Shown: piece after piece, positions 57,420-64,000 of the stretch
Layout of the letters: each line of letters starts with the position of its first letter
Position numbering within the stretch: the stretch's first letter is position 1
Made by a program: the position numbers and the translations under genes
Assembly: GCA_920105805.1 (NCBI GenBank)
Contig: CAKKTI010000039.1
Location: 1-64,000 of the forward strand
Direction: 5' to 3'
DNA length: 64,000 nt
Source: Condylostoma magnum
Lineage: Eukaryota; Ciliophora; Heterotrichea; Heterotrichida; Condylostomatidae
The notes under the pieces: generated by a model
What the model was told of the DNA's origin: nothing
Databases searched by the model: none
The model's input: the letters and a program-made list of their open reading frames with translations, nothing else

Positions 57420-59219
57420 ATGTCAACAATATAAAATAGATCTACAGGTGCAGATATTCGTAGAATCAATTTATTAACAAAACGAATTACACAGTTCCCG
57501 GAGAAAAAAACAACAGGAAAACTTACTACAACTTAAGAAATAACTAAAAAAGCATTCAGTACAAAAATACCAATCTTTAAGATAAACAAAAAACCTTTAA
57601 GATGATAAACACTGTATGTGATTCAGCCAAACAACAATTGGAAACTTTTATGAGACTTATTAGTTGCTTTATGCATCAGTTTTCAAACATTGACAATTCC
57701 TTATATCATAGCTTTCGATATTTAAATTTAAGATTGATTTGCACAGGTTGAACAAGCAATTATAGGAATTTACATGAGTGATATTTTATTAGAATTTAAT
57801 ACAGGGTTTTATAAGTCAGGCTATCTTCATTGTGAAAGATCTTAAATCATAAAGCATTATCTAAAAACATGATTCTTAATTGATCTCATATCTGCCTTTC
57901 CATTTAACTATGTAGTAGATTAAGATTAAGAGTTTCCAAGTTTATTAAAAGTGTTTAAAATTCTAAGATTTGTGAGATTTATAAAATTGATAAGATTATT
58001 CAAATTGAAAAGAGTTTTTACTTAGTTTGAAGGAACTGCCTCAAGTACTTGGATTTCCTTGATATTTTCACTTACTAAGTCAATGTTTGTAATCATTTTA
58101 CTAGCACATTACAATGCTTGCTTGTGATTTTATGTAGCGAGTTAGTCTAATCATTAATATGATTTTACTTGATTAGTAGAACAAAATTAAAATGATAGTT
58201 TTGATTCCTCTAGCACTGAACTTTACATCACTTCTATGTATTGAGCAATATCTACTATGGTTACAGTTGGATATGGAGACATAAAGGCTCATAGTACAGA
58301 TGAAAAAATACTTGCAATTGTTTCAATGACTGTTTTATGTGGAAGTTTTGCTTATTTTCTAGGAAATATTAGTAATTAAATTCAGTTGTCCTTTAAAATT
58401 TATAATGATAGAAAAGAGATTATGCTAGGTGTATAAAACTTCTTAAGAGATTTAAATATTGATAAGTTTTTACAAGACAAAGTGAAAAATTATCTAGAAA
58501 AGAAATTTGAGTAATAAATTGATCACTAATATTCTGAAAATCATATAATTAGTCTATTCAATAAAACTTTATAGAATGAAATCAGATTATTTGTATAAGG
58601 CAAGGTCTTGAAAGATTGTGTATTATTTGAGACAGTGTTTAAAAGTGAAATTATAGGTGAAATTTCCCAGCTGCTAACTTTTAGTGCATATGCCATTTCT
58701 GATATAATATTTCATGAAAATACTGTAGATAGAAGAATTTATTTCATTACCTCAGGCATAGTTGATATTTTTAACCCAGATTACAATGTCAAGTATAAAA
58801 CTCTGTCTAGTAGAAAGTATTTCGGGGAAATAGGATTTTTTGCAGGCTTGAGTAGAACAGCCTCTGTAATGTGTACTTTATATACTGAAACAATGTCCTT
58901 AGATTACTTGGAAGTAACGTCATATTTGATGAACTAAGCTAAGAGTATTTCCTAACTTGAATATATACAGCACCAATCATCACATGATAATTTGGGAATT
59001 CTTAATGTACACTGCTATATTTGCAACTAATTAGGACATGTTGCTAGAAAATGCAGTCAATATAACTGTAAAATAGGAATTTCTTATAATAAATGAATTG
59101 TAAATACTAATAAAAGAATTAATGTGAAAAATTGTAATATGTCTAAACGTAAAATTCAATTCAGGCATAATCCTGGCTTTGTTATTGGTATTGAATGAGA
59201 TTTACAGAAGCTATACTAA
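57420..59219 (+). CDS. Cyclic-nucleotide-type voltage-gated K+ channel with a C-terminal zinc knuckle
   Basis: Frame of 599 residues. Six membrane segments are visible, with an S4 rich in regularly spaced Arg/Lys (LRFVRFIKLIRLFKLKRVF) and the selectivity filter TVGYGD preceded by MYWAIST, where Trp is TGA. A C-linker and a cyclic-nucleotide-binding-like domain follow (RRIYFITSGIVDIF, SSRKYFGEIGFFAGLSRTAS). The usual phosphate-cassette motif is FGE(I/L)...R(T/A)A, which is kept. Near the C-terminus is CYICNQLGHVARKC, a CCHC zinc knuckle (C-x2-C-x4-H-x4-C). Ciliates carry large families of such channels controlling ciliary beating. Stop TAA at 59217-59219. Confidence 0.88.
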
Positions 59220-59246
59220 AACATATAAACACTGAAATAGAAAAGT

Positions 59247-59450
59247 ATGGATTATATAAACGACTCAAATGAACCATCACCTATTCTAAACGAGGATGAA
59301 GAAGCCTTACAAAATTTTCCATAAGTAAATATTCCAGATTTCTCTAAATACGATGCTATTTTAGATATAGACGACTCATTAGAGGAAGAAGATATTTCAT
59401 AATAGAATTCTAAATTAACTAATTAGAAAACTTTTCAATGGCTAAACTAA
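59247..59450 (+). CDS. Small acidic protein
   Basis: Frame of about 67 residues starting MDYINDSNEPSPILNEDEEA, strongly acidic (Asp/Glu). A TAA TAG pair at 59400-59405 would give 51 residues; TAA at 59448-59450 gives 67. It starts 27 nt after the channel stop and ends about 20 nt from the convergent Myb gene. Function unknown. Confidence 0.5.
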
Positions 59451-59469
59451 AGCTAGGTTTTTTCTTATA

Positions 59470-60252
59470 TTATTTGTCGTATCCACTTGGAGGACTTGCG
59501 CTTTCTGCTTGCTTAAGTTCGGATCGTAAATCAATTTTTAATCTATCAATAATTTAATTAACTAAGTTTTAATAACCTGTTAAACACTATAAGTTTTATT
59601 TGGACTTATTTAAAATACTTTTAACACGATTTTTAATACTTAGCTATGTTCTATTAGGAATTTGTTGTTAAATAACGGACCACTTATCTCCAAATCGCTA
59701 ATAATTCTCCATGAGTTAAATATCATCTTATACAGTTCATGGGCCTCGATTAATTTCTGGATTAAGATGGTTATTTCAATGTTCCTTACATTATTTTCCT
59801 GACCGTATATTTAAGCCATTATGAAATTCCTGGTTTATCCTTTTAGATATCTGATACCATTTATGGGTTTCCTCTTCAATCATTTACCTCAATAACGCTT
59901 CTTCACCTTAATTTCATACACCTGGGCGTATAGTTCCAGTTGTGGTTATCTCTTTGATCTTATTCATACATACAAGTGGAGTTTTGGTGGTGAATTGGGA
60001 TATTATTTTAAAGTCATATAAGGTTAGCTAGGATATTTATTTTTGGTTTTACTTACAGTAGTTTTGAGTAAGCTAATATAAAAGTTATACCTAATCCCGT
60101 TTTCACGGTTATCGAGGTTTTACTCTATCTAAATTTTTCTATAATGGAATTTATTCTCCAGCATCTTCAGCTTGATTTGCTGAATCATTCGAAAGAGACA
60201 AGGGCTTTGGTATGGAAGCTACTTTACTCTCTTCTTATTTATCCATGTCCAT
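59470..60252 (-). CDS. Myb-type (R2R3-like) DNA-binding protein, copy B
   Basis: Frame of 260 residues with two Myb repeats: GVWNQGEEALLRQMI to CKEHWNNHLNPEIN, and GPWTVQDDIQLMENY to LSIKNRVKSILNKS. Three of the Trp residues are encoded by TGA (GVW, EHWNN and GPW). It aligns with copy A at 39460 over the basic patch and both repeats (NGLNIRSGKQCKEHW against DNLKIRSGKQCKERW), so the two are paralogues. Stop taken as TAA at 59472-59470. Confidence 0.8.
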
Positions 60253-60730
60253 ATATTTTATAATTGGAAAAAAAATTAGGTGGAATTGTTGATTTTGGGA
60301 AAAATTAAAATAAAATTATTGAAAGTATTAATCAAAGATAATCATTAGCATAAATAATTAACAGTTGTAAGCTAGATGTGAATTTGCTGTCGGTTACATC
60401 TTAAATTTTAATTATTTAGTATTTTTAAAGGCTTATGATAAAGCTATTAATATAAATGACACAAAAATTAGTTTTTCATATTTGTTTGACTCTTGTGATT
60501 AGTTAAACTTTGCTTATCTTTGCCGATATAACAGCTTAAATATACATTTACACTTAAAGTATTTTATATAAAAGCAGTGAGATAAGCTATTCAATTAGTA
60601 AAACCATTGCTATTTAATTAGATAAAATTAAAAAGAGATATACAAATTCTATAATTCCTTACATATACCTTTTTCTCTCCCTATTTCCCTTAACTAATAT
60701 ATAACTTCCTCGAGCCTCTTATAAGTCATA
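60253..60730. other. Intergenic stretch upstream of the tRNA gene
   Basis: About 480 nt, very AT-rich, between the Myb gene start and the tRNA. It contains the Myb promoter. I found no convincing ORF or repeat in it. Confidence 0.5.
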
Positions 60731-60801
60731 GGTCCCGTAGTGTAATGGTAGCACGTAGTCCTCCGGAGCCTGAAGTTCGGGTTCGATTCCCGATGGGATC
60801 G
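60731..60801 (+). tRNA. tRNA-Arg (anticodon CCG)
   Basis: The sequence folds as a cloverleaf. The acceptor stem GGTCCCG pairs with TGGGATC, allowing G-T pairs. D arm GTG...CAC, anticodon loop CTCCGGA (anticodon CCG) and T arm TCGGG-TTCGATT-CCCGA follow. Pol III A-box and B-box (GGTTCGATTCC) are present, and a run of five T begins 1 nt after the gene as terminator. The anticodon stem has one T-C mismatch as I draw it. The discriminator base is G. No intron. Confidence 0.9.
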
Positions 60802-60802
60802 C

Positions 60803-60807
60803 TTTTT
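60803..60807 (+). terminator. Pol III T-run terminator
   Basis: TTTTT directly after the tRNA-Arg gene, the usual RNA polymerase III stop signal. Confidence 0.7.
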
Positions 60808-61062
60808 GCTCAGACAAATTACTAAAGCAATCATCAACGTAGCTATTTTATTTCCCCAGTCTCCTTCACTAGCATAACTTTACCTCTTATAATAAACACT
60901 GCTCTTAGTAGGAATCCTTTACTCTGCATTCTCACTATACCTTATTTTAACTATCAAAAATTAAGGGAATATCTAAAATAGCATATAGCCAAATACAATA
61001 TAGTAGCTATTTTGTTATTCCTCATAAAAACTGCATTATGTAATCATCCTAGTAACAATTAT

Positions 61063-61713
61063 TTAAGCACTTTTTAATTTCCAGTGAAAATTTACTTCTT
61101 TGATATTTAATATCAAATAACCTTTGACTATAAGCTCTAAGAAATCCAATTGTTCCTTGTTATATTCTAATGCTAGTTTTTTATAAATACTTCTCTACTG
61201 CATTTCTGTAATTTTAAGTCTTACTCCTCTTTGTTTACGTTAGGCTTAGTAAATGTATTATCTCTCGTCAATACATGCCTGTAGCTCGCCATTAGTGGTG
61301 GAATTTTGCTGCTTTTACTATCCGTAATAAATATGGCAAGATTGTGCATATAAGGATGATTAAGAGTTAGAGGATTATGTGCATTTAATAATTTACTGTT
61401 AAAAATCCTTGCTTTCTGGATTAAATTCGAATATTGGAATACTTGGAATGCTTTGTGAGTTTTGTATGTCTTAGGATGATGCATAAGTTGAGGCGCTAAT
61501 TCTTCCTATACTTGGGCGGGATTTTGAGGATTTCTAGGGGTTTATTAGCTCCCATTGATAATTGCCTTAATGTATTGTTTCTGTATTGAAGTCAAAGTTG
61601 TAAAATTCGGACTTTTGTGTTACTTCTTCCTGGAATTCGTATTTCATTGATTTTACAAAGTCATTAATGTATGTAAACTCTTCTTATTTGTTAGGGCTGA
61701 TTTAAGCTATCAT
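61063..61713 (-). CDS. Hypothetical protein
   Basis: Frame of 216 residues, ATG at 61713, stop TAA at 61065-61063 after KLKSA. The centre is low complexity (Ser, Gln, Asn, Ile-Pro). The C-terminal 70 residues are helical and charged (RLKITEMQQRSIYKKLALEY; EQLDFLELIVKGYLILN). No domain recognised. It starts 238 nt from the divergent gene at 61952. Confidence 0.6.
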
Positions 61714-61951
61714 ATTTTTATTAATTTTTAGCACTTTCTTTTAAAGTTGGGGAAAATTTGAATTAAGAGGGATTTTAGGAAAATTTTGCATTTTGGAAGG
61801 GCTAAAGCAGATTATTTTATCATAAAGTTAACCTATTAATTTAAATCGCCACTTTTATTATTAATATAAAAATATGAAGAATCTTATAAAAGCCATTAGA
61901 AGCTATTTTGTTATGAGTATTTACATACAGAAACTATAATTGCTCTTTAAT

Positions 61952-64000
61952 ATGAGAAAATTAAGCATTATATTTTACTTATTTCAAATTTCATAGATAC
62001 TTTCAGTACTTTTCCCATACTTTCCCATAGAGGGGTCAAATTATAATACTGGAGTTGTGGCACCTTTATGATTTGTATTATCAATTGTATCGAGACTTAA
62101 CCATGTACTAAGTTTTCTGATTAAGTCGGAACTTACAATCCTTAATATCATAATCAGCTTTTATGGGTTTTCACTTATACTACAGATATTGATTATGGTA
62201 AAATTATCATCACTTGACACTTAAATCACCAATAGTTTTTCATAAGACAACATAAAAGGATTGATAAAAGGACTAATTTTAATGGATAAATATATACACT
62301 TCATCTTGTATGATTTAACCTTTTATACTAATATCGATTTCATACATCAACAGATTTTTGGCTTCTGAGATTATCAATAATTAACAACCTGACTGTATAC
62401 TGTTTCAGCTTTACTAATAGTATTCTAACAATTTTTATTCAGATTTTAACTATCAACTTACTAGGCTCTTGATAATTTTTACAGTTAAACTAACCCTAGA
62501 ATTGCTTAACTTTTAGACATTATCAAACTTGTTGCTGTAATTAGCTATAGAAGGGTGAATCAGAGTACTCATAACGTGGTAATATCTTTTATCTTATTTT
62601 TATGTGGAAGTTGCCATTTGATACTTCCTATAAAAACAGACCCTTACTTCTAAAATTACCACAATTTTTTTCAGTCGTTGATAGGACTATTCATCTTATT
62701 TTACTCACTTTGCATGTTTGTGTCAGGGTTATGATTCTAAAATGAAGATTCTACTATCACTGTTTTTATAGTGTGTGTGCCTATACTGATCTACTTACTG
62801 TATAAATTCTGATTTAAGTAAGAATTTTAGTTTTTGGATAAAACTGAGCAGGCTCTTATTATATAACAGATAAAAGATATACTGATGATTAAAAAGAAGG
62901 ATATACAAGAGTAAGAAAGTCAAATAACAAGTATGATTAGTGTAATCTAGAAATCATAGGTAATATAGGAAATTAAATTATAGATGTGATTACTATTAGC
63001 TAATTACTATAGAAAAACTAATCAAATGAATAAGATTATTATATTAATATCAAGGTTTTATAAGGAGAATTTGAATCTGTAATAGTAAATAGAGCTTAAA
63101 CACTTACTGTAATTTCTATTTGATAATTTAAACAATAATGTTAACTTTATGTAAGCCTACAGATTTTAAGAATACATTGAACTAATTCCTTACTTAGAAG
63201 AGTTTGATTTCTTAATTTCATAGTATCATTTTGAGTTATTTCTGGAATTATCGAAAAAACATTAGTGTTTTTCTGTAGTATTAAATAGTTACTTGAAATT
63301 GATATAAAACTTCGATTAATTGAAGTGGTTTATAAAGAATAATTAAAGCTAAAAGTAAAATAATTGCTATTTCACATAACATATCCTGGAGATATTTTCA
63401 GTGTTAGGAATTAGGTAGATATAAGAGAATCTTTAAAAGGATTTGCAACACTAACGGCTGGTTTACTATAATGATGATTAGAGTAAAGGTAAAATTCCTT
63501 AATTTTTACATCCTTAATGCACTACAATGGTTATATCTCTCTAGGGGGATAATAAAGGGTAAATTATTAAAGTTATAAATGAGGAAGTATTAGGATTTGA
63601 TAAGGTTTGTTTACTTAAGCGATAATTCTAAGATTTGATTCCTTTTGACTTATAATAATCCTAATGCCACTTTTTCTATAAAATTGATCTAAGGAAAAAC
63701 TATGATGATGAATTTAATGGGATAAATGAAATGATAATCCTAAATGGTAACAATCAGCCTATATTTTTACTCTGTAACATGAAATTGTTAAACGACATAA
63801 AAACAAATGGTTTATAATTAGTAATTTCCTTTAGATATCCTCCCTAACCCGTTGAGTTTGCTTTAGTAAACAATGAAAATCAGCATATAACTACTATTGT
63901 AACTTTTAATTAGTCTGAAGGTTTTTAAAAACTACTTGATAATTTTCCATTTTTGGAAGAGAAATTAGAAAATCATTTGTAGTAGTACGAGATCAACTGA
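61952..64000 (+). CDS. tmcB-like multi-pass membrane protein with PAS domain (3' truncated by the window)
   Basis: Frame open from ATG at 61952 to the window end (683 codons). About eight to ten membrane segments lie in the first 320 residues, including VISFILFLCGSCHLILP and FIVCVPILIYLLYKFWF. A long helical region follows. A PAS-like segment is near the end (ISLQGDNKGQIIKVINEEVL, FDLQQSQCHFFY). This order matches the tiny-macrocysts (tmcB) family, strongly expanded in ciliates and thought to be membrane sensors. The match is by architecture only. Several Trp are TGA. Confidence 0.6.

Noticed and set aside
6520-64000. Idea that the many in-frame TAA/TAG/TGA codons mean a field of pseudogenes
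   Set aside because: Conserved proteins are full length with intact motifs once TAA/TAG are read as Gln and TGA as Trp; the codons fall at Gln and Trp positions, not at random.
1-64000. Karyorelict-type code (TGA the only stop)
   Set aside because: LC8, TMEM230-like, RAD23 and the NEK kinase must end at TAG or TAA; the next in-frame TGA lies well beyond their natural ends.
1-64000. Telomere repeats, CRISPR arrays, transposons or viral remnants
   Set aside because: None were seen: no C4A4-type ends, no direct-repeat/spacer array, no terminal inverted repeats, no transposase or reverse-transcriptase motifs.

Overview
The window looks like macronuclear DNA of a heterotrich-type ciliate that uses a Condylostoma-like nuclear code, in which TAA and TAG read as Gln, TGA reads as Trp, and the same three codons also end genes. 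The internal evidence is direct. TGA sits where Trp is invariant: the kinase motif DMWSLG near 7299, the potassium-channel pore near 58238, the WVPS motif of an aspartic-protease fold near 16611, and the Myb motifs RWNNHLNP and GPWT. TAA/TAG are scattered as Gln inside every gene. Genes nevertheless stop at TAG (dynein LC8 after FKSG), TAA (TMEM230-like) and TGA (calmodulin-like). All translations below use this code. I saw no telomere, rRNA, CRISPR, prophage or mobile element.

Layout. 1-6200: the tail of one gene, two long spliced genes of unknown function, and a seven-blade WD40 gene. 6520-13190: a kinase, a small spliced gene, a TPR gene, a Sfi1-like repeat gene, a membrane protein and a coiled-coil protein. 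13199-18125: an S1-type protease relative without its catalytic serine, a spliced unknown gene, a TMEM230-like gene and a membrane-bound aspartic-protease-fold protein without DTG motifs. 18450-24497: one 2015-residue secreted protein with a GPI-type tail. 24500-25776: a calmodulin-like gene beside an IQ-motif/glycogen-binding-domain gene. 25966-37247: a lipidated protein, RAD23, a CFAP144-like gene, a TPR gene, a candidate KNL1 kinetochore protein, importin-alpha, a PGP-type phosphatase, dynein LC8, two ankyrin genes and a ciliary-type coiled-coil gene. 37371-47760: a multi-CH-domain gene, a Myb gene, a NEK kinase, a full-length ABCC transporter, an ankyrin gene and an EF-hand gene. 48117-56987: an ARID/AT-hook protein in frame with an AlkB dioxygenase, a Spc24/25-like coiled-coil RWD protein, a WD40 gene and coiled-coil genes. 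57420-64000: a cyclic-nucleotide-type K+ channel, a small acidic ORF, a second Myb gene, a tRNA-Arg, an unknown gene and a tmcB-like membrane/PAS gene cut by the window end.

The content is ordinary eukaryotic housekeeping plus cilium, basal-body, kinetochore and calcium-signalling functions, packed very tightly. Divergent start codons are as close as 3 nt (28438/28442) and convergent stops as close as 2 nt (24497/24500). Introns are rare and tiny (16-20 nt). Because stops are ambiguous, some gene ends and a few frames cannot be fixed from DNA alone; this is stated entry by entry.
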